Shown: positions 1 through 15,451, counted from the stretch's first letter. The stretch: DNA of 64,000 bases from Staphylococcus equorum (GCF_029024965.1 NZ_CP118982.1:2418001-2482000); one strand, 5' to 3'. The notes: generated by a model from the sequence alone, not told the origin. Program-made: numbers and translations.

Positions 1-2022
<2,022 letters not shown>

Positions 2023-2237
2023 TTTTCGACCTTCAACACGATAAAATCGGTTGAAAACCTAAAATGTTATTAATCTGTGAGTGTTCTTTCGAACACTAGC
2101 GATTATTTCTATTTTTTTGAATTCAAGCTTTTTAAAACTCTAATTCACTCGGTTTTGCTTGGTAAAATCATAAATTTTACTTACATATCTAGTTTTCAAT
2201 GTACAAAATAACGCAATGAATACTCGTAATGAGCATT

Positions 2238-2262
2238 CAAAACTGAATGCAATATGTCAATG
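2238..2262 (-). other. 3' half of 16S precursor processing stem
   Basis: The spacer just after 16S is nearly complementary to the leader before 16S (3958-3983). Together they can form the long stem that brackets pre-16S and is normally cut by RNase III. The same pair occurs in the middle operon at 45703-45727 with 47423-47448, and in the right-hand operon 6193 bp further on. Confidence 0.75.
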
Positions 2263-2300
2263 TCGTTCCTCTTCATCTTCTCAAGGAAGATGTTCCGAAT

Positions 2301-3863
<1,563 letters not shown>

Positions 3864-3957
3864 TGAATTATGATGTTTGATTAGCTCATAAAATACTAAT
3901 TTGTGTGTTATCTCTAACACGTTTGAACCAACAATTTAATGTTGTGTTCGGAATTAA

Positions 3958-3983
3958 CGTTGACATATTGCAATTCAGTTTTC
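3958..3983 (-). other. 5' half of 16S precursor processing stem
   Basis: Leader partner of 2238-2262: the minus-strand GAAAACTGAATTGCAATATG pairs with the post-16S spacer with about one bulge. It is conserved in all three operons, and the operons lose similarity to each other shortly upstream, at about 3994. Confidence 0.75.
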
Positions 3984-4002
3984 AATGTTCATTTAAATAA
4001 TA

Positions 4003-4078
4003 TGGTGGAGACTAGCGGGATCGAACCGCTGACCTCCTGCGTGCAAAGCAGGCGCTCTCCCATCTGAGCTAAGCCCCC
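4003..4078 (-). tRNA. tRNA-Ala(UGC)
   Basis: Cloverleaf of 76 nt with CCA encoded. The anticodon loop reads TTTGCAC, giving anticodon UGC. It is the last tRNA of the eight-gene array, directly upstream of the 16S leader. Confidence 0.95.
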
Positions 4079-4095
4079 ATATAAATTTTAAAGAG

Positions 4096-4169
4096 TCGGG
4101 AAGACAGGATTCGAACCTGCGACCCCTTGGTCCCAAACCAAGTGCTCTACCAAGCTGAGCTACTTCCCG
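4096..4169 (-). tRNA. tRNA-Pro(UGG)
   Basis: Cloverleaf starting CGGGAAGUAGCUCAG, with anticodon loop UUUGGGA, so anticodon UGG. CCA is not encoded, so the 3' end needs CCA addition. Seventh of the eight tRNAs after the orphan 5S. Confidence 0.95.
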
Positions 4170-4201
4170 TACATAATTTAATTGATTAACACTTTTAAAG
4201 A

Positions 4202-4278
4202 TGGTGCGCCCGACAGGGGTCGAACCTGTAACCTCTTGATTCGTAGTCAAGTACTCTATCCAGTTGAGCTACGGGCGC
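4202..4278 (-). tRNA. tRNA-Arg(ACG)
   Basis: Cloverleaf of 77 nt with encoded CCA. Anticodon loop CUACGAA, so anticodon ACG, whose A34 is normally edited to inosine by TadA. Sixth tRNA in the array. Confidence 0.95.
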
Positions 4279-4292
4279 TATATTAAAAATGA

Positions 4293-4381
4293 TGGTGCCG
4301 AGGACCGGAATCGAACCGGTACGGTGATCTCTCACCGCAGGATTTTAAGTCCTGTGCGTCTGCCAGTTCCGCCACCCCGGC
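4293..4381 (-). tRNA. tRNA-Leu(UAA)
   Basis: Class II tRNA of 89 nt with a long variable arm and encoded CCA. Anticodon loop CUUAAAA, so anticodon UAA. Fifth tRNA in the array. Confidence 0.95.
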
Positions 4382-4389
4382 AAAAATAA

Positions 4390-4464
4390 TGGAGCAGAAG
4401 ACGGGATTCGAACCCGCGACCCCGACCTTGGCAAGGTCGTATTCTACCGCTGAACTACTTCTGC
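4390..4464 (-). tRNA. tRNA-Gly(GCC)
   Basis: Cloverleaf of 75 nt with encoded CCA and anticodon GCC (loop UUGCCAA). The D and T arms are of normal decoding type (GUUCAGCGG, GGUUCGAAUC), so this is an ordinary elongator, not one of the staphylococcal cell-wall tRNA-Gly forms. Fourth tRNA in the array. Confidence 0.93.
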
Positions 4465-4477
4465 AAATGAAACTGTA

Positions 4478-4550
4478 TGAGCCATAGTGGGCTCGAACCA
4501 CTGACCCTCTGATTAAAAGTCAGATGCTCTACCAACTGAGCTAATGGCTC
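4478..4550 (-). tRNA. tRNA-Lys(UUU)
   Basis: Cloverleaf of 73 nt without encoded CCA. Anticodon loop CUUUUAA, so anticodon UUU. Third tRNA in the array. Its synthetase gene lysS lies just upstream in the same direction. Confidence 0.95.
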
Positions 4551-4556
4551 ATGAAA

Positions 4557-4632
<76 letters not shown>

Positions 4633-4645
4633 TATCATGAAGTGA

Positions 4646-4718
4646 TGGAGAATGACGGGTTCGAACCGCCGACCCTCTGCTTGTAAGGCAGATGCTCTCC
4701 CAGCTGAGCTAATTCTCC
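4646..4718 (-). tRNA. tRNA-Val(UAC)
   Basis: Cloverleaf of 73 nt without encoded CCA. Anticodon loop CUUACAA, so anticodon UAC. First tRNA after the 5S gene, 18 nt downstream of it. Confidence 0.95.
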
Positions 4719-4736
4719 ACATAATTTTTAATAAAA

Positions 4737-4851
4737 GCCTGGCAACGTCCTACTCTTGCGGAACGTAAGTCCGACTACCATCGGCGCTAAAGAGCTTAAC
4801 TACTGTGTTCGGCATGGGAACAGGTGTGACCTCTTTGCTATTGCCACCAGA
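4737..4851 (-). rRNA. rrf: 5S ribosomal RNA, orphan copy leading the tRNA array
   Basis: 5S rRNA of 115 nt. It is not preceded by 16S-23S but heads the unit 5S-Val-Thr-Lys-Gly-Leu-Arg-Pro-Ala-16S-23S, with its own promoter 20 nt upstream. It differs from the two identical 5S copies at 42368 and 48561 at four positions, two of which form a compensatory pair in helix II (see findings). It is probably the surviving end of an upstream rRNA operon whose 16S and 23S were lost. Confidence 0.95.
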
Positions 4852-4871
4852 CAAATTAACTTACTCAATTA

Positions 4872-4900
4872 ATAATACATTGTTTGTTAATCTTTTGCAA
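4872..4900 (-). promoter_or_regulatory. SigA-type promoter of the 5S-tRNA-16S-23S operon
   Basis: On the minus strand TTGCAA (4895-4900), a 17-nt spacer and TATTAT (4872-4877), ending 20 nt before the 5S gene. It is the best match to the housekeeping consensus between lysS and the 5S gene. Confidence 0.65.
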
Positions 4901-5261
4901 TAGTCAATTTTACACTATCTTAAAGATTTGTTTACAAGACTTTTACTTGAGTTATGTATATAGTGCTTGTCGTTTTTGACGACTTTTATATATTAATTCA
5001 TTTTCACTTTAATGTCAATGCTTTTCGAATATTTCTCGAAAAGAAATATTTTAAATGCTTATATATGTCTTGTTTCGTTTCCTTAACTCGACTTGAATAA
5101 TCTTATCACATAGAATCTATCTTTACCATACCTTTTTTAGTATATTATTATATTTTAATAGCATTATAATACTTAATTGTATCTTATTACTAATTTAATT
5201 AATTTATTTAGTACTTAAACCCTCTATTCTCTCTTATTTTTAGTATCTCTATAGAGATACT
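4901..5261. other. AT-rich intergenic region between lysS terminator and 5S promoter
   Basis: No gene seen. It contains a perfect 28-nt palindrome at 5238-5265 (core AGTATCTC-TA-TA-GAGATACT) directly next to the lysS terminator tract and a small hairpin near 4970-4985. Otherwise it is low-complexity AT-rich sequence. Confidence 0.6.
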
Positions 5262-5320
5262 AAAACAAAAAACAGACCATATATTACGTCTCACCAGTGT
5301 GAAATCGTAACATATGATCT
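5262..5320 (-). terminator. Rho-independent terminator of lysS
   Basis: On the minus strand a 15-bp stem (5306-5320 with 5274-5288, G-U wobbles only) closes a smaller inner hairpin (TCAC-ACTG-GTGA) and is followed by GTTTTTTGTTTT. It lies about 53 nt after the lysS stop codon. Confidence 0.85.
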
Positions 5321-5373
5321 AGTTTAAATGATTAAATCAATTATCTCTTAGTTTAAACCAAGCTTTAAATAAT

Positions 5374-6888
<1,515 letters not shown>

Positions 6889-6966
6889 CTAATTTTTATT
6901 ATTCTTTAGCTTCAATCTTCACTTGGAACGTTTGATAGTTATCTATCATTTGTTGTTCTGTTTATT

Positions 6967-7116
6967 TCAAAGCTTTTCTAGTCTTACCATATAGATACAG
7001 CACACATTAAACCCACACCCATTTTTAACAGTACGTTTAAATGTAACGTTATCTACATTAGCCATAGGAGCAAGAATTACTCTATTATATATCTATACGA
7101 CTCCCGTTTTCCACAT
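6967..7116 (-). pseudogene. dusB: Relic of dusB, tRNA-dihydrouridine synthase B (N-terminal fragment)
   Basis: Nine bases after folK a minus-strand reading frame begins ATG TGG AAA and, past one in-frame TAG at codon 8, reads NRVILAPMA, then a conserved-looking stretch ending near a second stop at 6967. The order M-W-K-x-G-x(4)-N-R-V-I-L-A-P-M-A-x-V matches the flavin-binding start of DusB. In Bacillus dusB lies in this place, between folK and lysS. Only about 48 codons remain, so the gene is dead. The 105 nt before lysS may be decayed 3' sequence but I cannot align it. Confidence 0.75.
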
Positions 7117-7125
7117 ATTTTATAA

Positions 7126-7607
7126 CTATAAACCTTTATACTCTTTGACTGAATCGTCTGCCGTTACTATACTTCCAATTTTTTTATTGGAATGAGGTTC
7201 TACACAATCTGATGCTATATCATTTAACGGTATAAGTACAAATGCACGCTCTAGCATACGTGGATGCGGAACGTTCAGATTTTCTTCATCAATAATATGA
7301 TTACCAAACAATAAAATATCAACATCTAAAGTTCTAGGGCCCCAACGTATATCTCTTACTCGGTGTAACTGCTGTTCAGTATGGAGACACTCTTTTAATA
7401 AATCTTGTGGAGTTAAGGATGTATAAATTTCAATACATTGATTTAAAAATTGTGGTTGGTCGACATAACCTACTGGCTCTGTTTCATATATCGGGGATTT
7501 TTGCGTTACTTGAATGCCATCTGTATTATCTAATATACGGATTGCTTCATCAAGTTGTGACGCTCTTTCTCCAACATTACTTCCTAATCCTAAATAAGCA
7601 TATTCCA

Positions 7608-7608
<1 letters not shown>
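7126..7608 (-). CDS. folK: 2-amino-4-hydroxy-6-hydroxymethyldihydropteridine pyrophosphokinase (HPPK)
   Basis: Transfers pyrophosphate from ATP to 6-hydroxymethyl-dihydropterin, giving the pterin substrate of FolP. The product is 160 aa, full length. The family start GLGSN (7-11) and the signature RWGPRTLDVDILLFG (88-102) are present, with Asp95 and Asp97 as magnesium ligands. The start ATG overlaps the folB stop (TAATG), which points to translational coupling. Last intact gene of folP-folB-folK. Confidence 0.97.
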
Positions 7609-8865
<1,257 letters not shown>

Positions 8866-8984
8866 TTATATTTACTATTCTATAATAACGTTAATTTTCA
8901 ATTTTTTCAGTAATCAAAACTTGAAATCACATATGCTAGTGTATTGTTTTTATTTTGCTTACTTATGTTTCTTTATGTATACAC

Positions 8985-9018
8985 AAAAAAAACCGACTCA
9001 CATGAATATGTGGCCGGT
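8985..9018 (-). terminator. Rho-independent terminator of cysK
   Basis: Minus-strand hairpin (CCGG..CACAT-ATTC-ATGTG..CGG) followed by eight T, starting about 20 nt after the cysK stop. The remaining bases to folP (8821-8984) are AT-rich and must hold the fol promoter, but I cannot pick one clear -35/-10 pair. The pab genes that lie here in Bacillus are absent. Confidence 0.8.
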
Positions 9019-9038
9019 AATTGTTAAATATATATCAT

Positions 9039-9971
9039 TTAGTCATCAAATGAATATAACGGTGTAGAAAGATAACGCTCACCATTACTTGGTAATACAG
9101 TAACAACTGTTTTACCTTTACCTAATGATTTTGCTTTTTCAATCGCTGCAACAATCGCAGCACCTGAAGAAATACCACCTAAGATGCCTTCTTCTTTAGC
9201 AACTCTACGTGACATATCCATAGCAACTTCATTACCTACTTTGATAATTTCATCGTATATGTTTGTATCTAAAGTATCTGGTACAAATCCTGCACCTAAA
9301 CCTTGTAATTTATGTGGACCTGGTTCGCCGCCACTTAAGATAGCTGAGTCTTCTGGTTCAATCGCTACAAGATTAATGTCTGGGTATTTTTCTTTTAATA
9401 CTTTACCCGCGCCACTAAGTGTTCCACCAGTACCTACACCAGCTAAGAATGAATCAATCGTTTTGCCTTCAAATTGTTCAACTAATTCTGGTCCAGTTGT
9501 TAATTCGTGTACACGAGGGTTTGCTGGGTTTTCGAATTGTTGCGGCTCATAATAACCGAATTCTTCTTTTAATTCTTTAGCTTTTTTGATCGCACCTTTC
9601 ATTGCTTCTGATCCAGGTGTTAATACTAATTCTGCGCCGTATGCTTTTAACAAGTTACGACGTTCTTGACTCATTGTTTCAGGCATCGTAAATACTGCTT
9701 TATAACCTTTAGCTGCACAAACAAAAGCTAAGCCAATTCCTGTGTTACCACTTGTCGGTTCAACAATTGTATCACCTGGTTTAATTTTACCTGCTTGTTC
9801 AGCTTCTTCAATCATTGCTAATGCAATACGGTCTTTCACAGAGCCACCTGGATTTTGATATTCAAGTTTCACATATACGTCTGCAGCATCTTCCCCCACA
9901 ACGTTGTTTAACTTAACAACAGGTGTATTGCCAATTGCTTTTACGATATTATCTACTGGTTTATTTGTCAT
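9039..9971 (-). CDS. cysK: Cysteine synthase (O-acetylserine sulfhydrylase), PLP enzyme
   Basis: Makes cysteine from O-acetylserine and sulfide. The product is 310 aa, full length. PLP lysine is Lys46 (GGSVKDR); the substrate loop TSGNTG is at 73-78, the phosphate-binding GTGGT at 180-184, and PSNGERY at 294-300. The ribosome-binding site AAGGAGC precedes the ATG. It is a single-gene unit with its own promoter and terminator. Confidence 0.97.
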   Translation of the reverse strand: MTNKPVDNIVKAIGNTPVVKLNNVVGEDAADVYVKLEYQNPGGSVKDRIALAMIEEAEQAGKIKPGDTIVEPTSGNTGIGLAFVCAAKGYKAVFTMPETMSQERRNLLKAYGAELVLTPGSEAMKGAIKKAKELKEEFGYYEPQQFENPANPRVHELTTGPELVEQFEGKTIDSFLAGVGTGGTLSGAGKVLKEKYPDINLVAIEPEDSAILSGGEPGPHKLQGLGAGFVPDTLDTNIYDEIIKVGNEVAMDMSRRVAKEEGILGGISSGAAIVAAIEKAKSLGKGKTVVTVLPSNGERYLSTPLYSFDD

Positions 9972-10033
9972 TTAGTATTGCTCCTTTTCATTAAAAAGTT
10001 TAAAACCTACTTTTTCTCTCGGATATACTTTAT

Positions 10034-10061
10034 ATTTTATCAGATTTTTCAGCAAATACAA
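10034..10061 (-). promoter_or_regulatory. Probable cysK promoter
   Basis: Minus strand TTGTAT (10056-10061), 16-nt spacer, TAAAAT (10034-10039), about 60 nt upstream of the start codon. An overlapping alternative uses TTGCTG with TAAAGT. I could not assign a CymR operator with confidence. Confidence 0.5.
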
Positions 10062-10126
10062 CTATGAAGATTTAATATACCAACTTTTTTATTCAATAGC
10101 CTAGTTCAATACCTAGTGTAAACCTT

Positions 10127-11008
10127 TTAGTTACTTTTTTCTATTAATCCATGTAACTCATCTTCTGAAAAATTATATTTATTTCTACAGAAATGGCATT
10201 CAACTTCTGCACCATGGTCTTTATCAATCATATCTTGAATTTCAGCTTCGCCTAAACCTTTAATAGCAGTTAAGAATTTTTCATGCCCACAATTACAATC
10301 GAATTGTGTAGGAAGATTTTCTAATAGTTGTACGTTTTCTTCCCCTAGTATTTCGAAAAGAATTTCTTCAGGCGTTAAACCTTGGTCAATCAGTTTCGAA
10401 ACTGGTGTCATTTGATTGATTGCAGCTTCGAGTTTATCAACTGTTTCATCGTCTGCACCTGGCATAACTTGTATTATAAAGCCACCTGCAGCTTTAATTG
10501 AATTGTCAGGGTTTACTAATACGCCTAAACCTACTGATGATGGTACTTGTTCACTTTTAGCAAAGTAATAAGTGAAGTCATCTCCTAATTCACCAGAAAC
10601 GAGTTCACTAGAACCAGAAAAGAAATCTTTCATTCCAATATCTTTTACAACTGTCAATGCACCTTCTGAACCAACTGCACGGCTAACATCTAATTTACCA
10701 GCATCATTTAAAGGGAAATGTGTCTGAGGATTCGTAACATAGCCTCTTATATTCCCTTTAGCATCAGCGTCAGCAATTATTTTACCAATTGGGCCTTTTC
10801 CATCAACTGTAACTGTTAATTTTTGATCGCCTTTGAGCATTGCACCCATCATCACTGTTGCTGTCATCGTACGTCCAAGTGCTGCTGAAGCAGTTGGCCA
10901 CGTATAATGTCTTGTTTGTGCTTCTTGAACACTTTCAGTTGTTAACGCACTATAAGCGCGAATTTGTCCTCCAAAAGCTAATGCTTTAACTATATAATCG
11001 TTCGTCAT
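10127..11008 (-). CDS. hslO: Hsp33, redox-regulated holdase chaperone
   Basis: Binds unfolding proteins under oxidative stress. It is inactive when its cysteines hold zinc and active when they form disulfides. The product is 293 aa, family length. The redox switch is complete: Cys238-x-Cys240 and Cys271-x-x-Cys274 near the C-terminus. RBS AAGGAGA. It lies between ftsH and cysK in the same direction, as in other staphylococci. Confidence 0.97.
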   Translation of the reverse strand: MTNDYIVKALAFGGQIRAYSALTTESVQEAQTRHYTWPTASAALGRTMTATVMMGAMLKGDQKLTVTVDGKGPIGKIIADADAKGNIRGYVTNPQTHFPLNDAGKLDVSRAVGSEGALTVVKDIGMKDFFSGSSELVSGELGDDFTYYFAKSEQVPSSVGLGVLVNPDNSIKAAGGFIIQVMPGADDETVDKLEAAINQMTPVSKLIDQGLTPEEILFEILGEENVQLLENLPTQFDCNCGHEKFLTAIKGLGEAEIQDMIDKDHGAEVECHFCRNKYNFSEDELHGLIEKSN

Positions 11009-11167
11009 TTTGTTTATTTCTCCTTTAATATCATCTAGTTTTGAAAATGTTTTTCTATCTTTACTCTAAGATTGTTTTTACACTTTTTATCAATGCAATT
11101 TATTGTAATCGTTCGAGGTAAAAATTGCGAAACATCTGTTTATAAATTATTCTGTTATATTTTGCTA

Positions 11168-11216
11168 TTAAAAAAGCTTCCTTCTACTATCAATATGATA
11201 GCAGAAAGAAGCTTTA
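11168..11216 (-). terminator. Rho-independent terminator of ftsH
   Basis: Long minus-strand hairpin, about 17 bp (AAGCTTCTTTCTGCTATC with its near-complement), followed by a T run. It starts about 10 nt after the ftsH stop. Confidence 0.9.
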
Positions 11217-11226
11217 AGTTCAGTTA

Positions 11227-13314
11227 TTAATTTCTATTGCTTGGATCATTCGGATCGTTCGGATTGCTAGGTTTATCGATATTAGGTGCTTGTTCATGAC
11301 CTGTTTCTTCAGTGTCATTGTTGTCTTGTTGTTCATTTTCTTTATCGTTATCCTGTGTTTCATCATCTGAATCTAGTTGTTCTCTACGAACGTCCTCGTA
11401 AGATTTACCGTATTTTCCTTCTTCAAAGTCATCATCTTTATGTTCCACAACTTTGGCACTATCATAATCTACTTCTGGTAAGACACCATCGTTAAATAAT
11501 GATTGGATTTGTTCGGCAACTAATGTTTCTTCAGTTAATAATGATTCAGCTATTAAATCTAACTGTGATTTATGCTCTAACAAGATAGCCTTACAACGCT
11601 CGTATTGTTCTTTAATAATACGTTGCACTTCTTTATCAATTTCGTATGCAATTTGTCCTGAAAACTCAGTGTCGCCTTGCATTTCTTTTCCTAAGAAGAC
11701 TTGGCCACCGTTGCTATTTGTGAATTGAACCGTTCCGATTTTTTCACTCATACCATATTCAGTAACCATTTGACGTGCAATTTGTGTCGCACGTTCAAAG
11801 TCATTAGATGCACCTGTAGATACTTCATTAAAGGTAATATCCTCAGATACACGTCCACCAAGTAGACCACAGATTTTATCTAATAATTCTTTTTCTGTCA
11901 TTAAGAAGCGATCTTGTTTAGGTAACATCATTGCATAACCGCCGGCTTGTCCACGAGGTACGATTGTAACTTTGTGAACAACTTCAGCTTCATCAAGTAC
12001 CATACCAATAATTGTATGACCAGCTTCATGGTGCGCTACAATATTACGTTCTTTTTCTGAGATTACGCGAGATTTCTTAGCTGGACCAGCGATAACACGG
12101 TCTGTCGCTTCTTCAATATCACGCATATCGATTTTTTTCTTACCTTCACGTACAGCAACTAATGATGCTTCGTTTAATAAGTTTTCTAAATCTGCACCAG
12201 AGAAACCAGGTGTTCTTTCTGAAACTGCTTTTAAGTCAACTGTTTCATCAAATGGTTTGTCTTTCGCATGAACATGAAGAATTGCTTCACGGCCTTTCAC
12301 ATCCGGACGACCTACTTGAATTTGTCTGTCGAAACGACCTGGACGTAATAACGCTGGGTCTAAAATGTCTGGACGGTTTGTAGCAGCTATCATAATGATA
12401 CCTTCATTATCACCAAATCCATCCATTTCAACTAGTAATTGGTTCAATGTTTGCTCACGCTCATCATGGCCACCACCTACACCGGCACCACGTTGACGAC
12501 CAACTGCATCGATTTCATCAATAAAGATGATACAAGGCGCGTTTTTCTTAGCATTTTCGAACAAGTCACGTACACGACTTGCACCAACACCCACAAACAT
12601 CTCAACGAAGTCTGAACCACTGATTGAGAAGAACGGCGTGCCGGCTTCACCAGCAACTGCACGAGCTAATAATGTTTTACCTGTACCAGGAGGGCCAACT
12701 AAAAGAACACCTTTAGGAATTCTAGAACCCATTTGTTTGAATTGTTTATTGTCTTTTAAGAAATCGACTATTTCAATTAATTCTTGTTTCTCTTCATCTG
12801 CACCAGCTACATCAGTGAAGCGTACACGTTTTTGTTGATTATCGTACGTTTTCGCTTTGGATTTACCAAAGTTCATCATACGATTACCACCGCCACCGCC
12901 GCCACCTTGGGCTTGGCTAAGGAAGAATATAAATAAAAGTGCGATAATTAATACAGGAATTAATGTTGTTAATATACTTACAAATACACTTTGCTTTTCT
13001 TCTTCTTTAACTGTAAATTTCAATCCATCTTGACTTTGTGCTTTATCAGTTATTTTTTCTAGCTCTTTATCGTTGTTATATAAAATAGTTGAAGAATACT
13101 CTTCATCTTTATCTGTTTTACCACTTACCATATATACGTTTTGTTCAGGTTGTATTTCCAGTGATTTTAACTCACCTTTATCTAACTGCTTAACAAATTG
13201 ATTATATGTAAGCTGCTTTGGCATATTCCCATTTCCGTTAAGCCACGAAAACAAGCCAAAAATAATAACGCCAATGATTGCGATAACTAGCACGTTACGA
13301 AAGGCTTTCTGCAT
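11227..13314 (-). CDS. ftsH: ATP-dependent zinc metalloprotease FtsH
   Basis: Membrane-anchored AAA+ protease for membrane-protein quality control and regulator turnover. The product is 695 aa. Transmembrane segments lie at about 7-25 and 112-133 with an extracytoplasmic domain between them. Then come a seven-glycine linker (137-143), Walker A GPPGTGKT (207-214), Walker B DEID (266-269), the second region of homology with its arginine finger (312-330), and the zinc site HEAGH (429-433). The last 60 residues are acidic, Asn/Asp/Glu-rich and probably disordered. In Bacillus, TilS and Hpt are reported to form a complex that activates ftsH transcription, which makes the broken hpt upstream notable. 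Confidence 0.98.
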   Translation of the reverse strand: MQKAFRNVLVIAIIGVIIFGLFSWLNGNGNMPKQLTYNQFVKQLDKGELKSLEIQPEQNVYMVSGKTDKDEEYSSTILYNNDKELEKITDKAQSQDGLKFTVKEEEKQSVFVSILTTLIPVLIIALLFIFFLSQAQGGGGGGGNRMMNFGKSKAKTYDNQQKRVRFTDVAGADEEKQELIEIVDFLKDNKQFKQMGSRIPKGVLLVGPPGTGKTLLARAVAGEAGTPFFSISGSDFVEMFVGVGASRVRDLFENAKKNAPCIIFIDEIDAVGRQRGAGVGGGHDEREQTLNQLLVEMDGFGDNEGIIMIAATNRPDILDPALLRPGRFDRQIQVGRPDVKGREAILHVHAKDKPFDETVDLKAVSERTPGFSGADLENLLNEASLVAVREGKKKIDMRDIEEATDRVIAGPAKKSRVISEKERNIVAHHEAGHTIIGMVLDEAEVVHKVTIVPRGQAGGYAMMLPKQDRFLMTEKELLDKICGLLGGRVSEDITFNEVSTGASNDFERATQIARQMVTEYGMSEKIGTVQFTNSNGGQVFLGKEMQGDTEFSGQIAYEIDKEVQRIIKEQYERCKAILLEHKSQLDLIAESLLTEETLVAEQIQSLFNDGVLPEVDYDSAKVVEHKDDDFEEGKYGKSYEDVRREQLDSDDETQDNDKENEQQDNNDTEETGHEQAPNIDKPSNPNDPNDPSNRN

Positions 13315-13335
13315 GCGTCGTTTCCTCCTACTTCA

Positions 13336-13365
13336 ATTATAAAACTAACAAAAATTGTAACACAA
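13336..13365 (-). promoter_or_regulatory. Possible ftsH promoter
   Basis: Minus strand TTGTGT (13360-13365), 18-nt spacer, TATAAT (13336-13341), about 20 nt before the start codon, with the RBS AGGAGG between. The rest of the 296-bp gap to hpt (13366-13610) is AT-rich with no gene seen. No clear terminator follows hpt. Confidence 0.5.
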
Positions 13366-13610
13366 CACTCGAGTTTTCGGCTACTATTTCAACTTTTGCG
13401 TTATGTTTACAATTCTTATTGTTTTACCCTTTAGTTTTATTTTTCTATTATGCTTAAAGTTAAATGAATATTATATATTGTCACGTACCCTCAAGTTTAT
13501 GTATTAAATTTCAAATGATTTAAGTGTAACCCTACTTTTCACATTCACCAACTTAATTCGACTGTAACTTACAGTATATAACAACTTTTTCCGCGAATAA
13601 ATTGTACTGC

Positions 13611-14150
13611 TTATTTTGAATAGATTTCTGGTTTCAATGTACCAATATAAGGTAAATTTCTATAATGTTCAGCGTAATCTAAACCATAGCCTACTACAAA
13701 TTCGTCAGGTATCTTTTTACCTACGTATTTTGCTTCAATGTTTGCTTTACGACGGTTTGGTTTATCAAGTAGCGTAACAATTTCAAGTGAATTAACACGA
13801 CGTGATTCAAGTAATTCAGTAATTGATTTTAATGTAGTACCAGTTTCTAGAATGTCTTCAATAATTAAAACATCTTTATTTTCAATAGATCCACTTAAGT
13901 CTTTCAAGATTTTTACTTCTCCTGTTTACTCGGTGCCTCCGTGATAACTAGAAACATCCATAAAGTCGATAGCTAAATGCGTATCAATGTATTTAATTAA
14001 ATCTGCCATGAACATAACAGACCCTTTTAATATCCCAATACAAACAAGTGGCTTCCCTTTGTATTCCTCTGTTATTTTCTTACCTAGCTCTTCACAAATT
14101 TGATGTATATCTTCCTCTGACAATAAAATGTCTTTTAAATCATCTCGCAT
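13611..14150 (-). pseudogene. hpt: Hypoxanthine-guanine phosphoribosyltransferase, interrupted by an in-frame ochre codon
   Basis: Salvages hypoxanthine and guanine with PRPP. The reading frame is conserved from ATG 14150 to 13611 (179 codons) except that codon 75 is TAA (13926-13928), in the sequence YHGGTE-stop-TGEVK, where a serine codon TCA is expected; this is a one-base change. The PRPP-binding motif VLIIEDILETGTT lies after the stop, so the first 74 residues alone cannot be active. A GGAG followed 11 nt later by TTG (13907) could restart translation of the last 98 residues. The RBS is inside the end of tilS, four bases upstream. Confidence 0.92.
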
Positions 14151-14154
14151 GTTT

Positions 14155-15444
14155 TCATTCCTCTCCCATATTTCGTATAAAAATTGATTGATTGTATCTA
14201 TTTTTTAAATATAATGTGCCAACAGCAATAATCTCATTATATGCATTAACTATAACTGGCATTTGGTTACGTTCAGTTTGCATAACCTTTTCATCAATAA
14301 GCAGTCTACTTATCTTTTTATGCCCTTTCATACCATTCAGTTCAAATTTGTCGCCGTCTTTTCTTGTACGGATAACTATAGGATACTCGAATGTAGGAAA
14401 TTCGTTAGTAATATCAATGCTATAGCGACCATAGTTGTATACACCTGGTTGATCAATCTTAGTCGGAGCTAGTTTTTCTTTACAATTTGCCATTATTATA
14501 AATTTATCATAAGCGATGTGAATTATCCATTCATGTGTCGCATATAATGTGCATTGTGTTACATTTTCAGTAAGTTGCTGAAACCATTCATCGTAAGTTT
14601 TCTCAGTAATCGACTTATCTAATGGTAATTCAGCAAAAAGTTTATCCAAGACTGCCATTTTGACACTATGTCGTAAATTTAAAAATTGTTTTCTCGAAAA
14701 AGTAACTTCATTGTCATCATTACAAAAATCAACGAATGCCGAGATAAATGTTGTAGCTTCGTTTCGCACAACTTCTAATTGTTCATCATGCCAGTCTTTT
14801 AATTTTAGCAATTGTTCTGTAGATAAGTGTTTATTACTTTCAATGTCAGGTAATATACGATTACGAATATCATTTCTGACGTAATGATTTTCTGTATTTG
14901 ATTCATCTTCATAATATGGAACGTTATGTTTTGTTTGATAATTACGTATTTCTGATTTCGTGGCTTCTAAAAAGGGTTTACATAAATTATAGTGACCTCT
15001 TGAAGAAAGATATGTCATACCCAAGCTACTTCTCGTAGAGCGTCCAGTCATGAGTCGATAAAATATCGTTTCAATTTGGTCATCTTGATGGTGTGCCGTA
15101 AGTAATACATCTGCCTTTAACTCGGTCATCATATCATCAAACCAATGATAACGTTCAGCTCTCGCTGCACTTTCAATACTATTACCTTTTTCAATCACAG
15201 CAGACAAGTCTAGATGTTGTACATGCAATGCAATCTGATGCTTGTCACAATACCCTTTAATAAATTGTTCTTCTGCTGCTGCAGCAGGACGAATATTGTG
15301 ATTTACATGTAGACAAGTCAACTTAGTATATGAATCAGCTAAATGCGTAATCAATTGATGCAATAGCACCATGCTATCCACACCTGTAGAAACTGCCAAT
15401 ACAATGTGATTACTTTTATTCCAGCCTTCAGTATTTACTCTCAA
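14155..15444 (-). CDS. tilS: tRNA(Ile)-lysidine synthetase
   Basis: Converts C34 of tRNA-Ile(CAU) to lysidine so that it reads AUA; essential in Bacillus. The N-terminal PP-loop ATPase motif is SxGxDS in variant form (STGVDS, 19-24), followed by LHVNHN and the family TAHHQDD. The product is 429 aa from a TTG at 15444. I prefer this TTG because a perfect AAGGAGGT (15452-15459) ends 7 nt before it, while the ATG at 15465 lies upstream of that site. It ends 4 nt before hpt. Confidence 0.94.
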   Translation of the reverse strand: MRVNTEGWNKSNHIVLAVSTGVDSMVLLHQLITHLADSYTKLTCLHVNHNIRPAAAAEEQFIKGYCDKHQIALHVQHLDLSAVIEKGNSIESAARAERYHWFDDMMTELKADVLLTAHHQDDQIETIFYRLMTGRSTRSSLGMTYLSSRGHYNLCKPFLEATKSEIRNYQTKHNVPYYEDESNTENHYVRNDIRNRILPDIESNKHLSTEQLLKLKDWHDEQLEVVRNEATTFISAFVDFCNDDNEVTFSRKQFLNLRHSVKMAVLDKLFAELPLDKSITEKTYDEWFQQLTENVTQCTLYATHEWIIHIAYDKFIIMANCKEKLAPTKIDQPGVYNYGRYSIDITNEFPTFEYPIVIRTRKDGDKFELNGMKGHKKISRLLIDEKVMQTERNQMPVIVNAYNEIIAVGTLYLKNRYNQSIFIRNMGEE

Positions 15445-15451
15445 CTTATCT

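Noticed and set aside
3993-4501. Minus-strand frames of 85 and 72 codons
   Set aside because: They run through the tRNA array; the tRNA cloverleafs account for the sequence.
4967-4985. Small hairpin GTCGT/ACGAC with T run on the plus strand
   Set aside because: No plus-strand gene precedes it, and the stem is only 5 bp.
9184-9552. A 122-codon plus-strand frame opposite cysK, and similar long antisense frames opposite rplY (23824-24180), prs (24768-25175) and treP (60373-60762)
   Set aside because: Each is antisense to a well-conserved gene, has no family features, and lacks a convincing ribosome-binding site.
13611-14150. hpt as a frameshift or as two unrelated genes
   Set aside because: Both halves are in the same frame with no gap in similarity. 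Only codon 75 is changed, to TAA.
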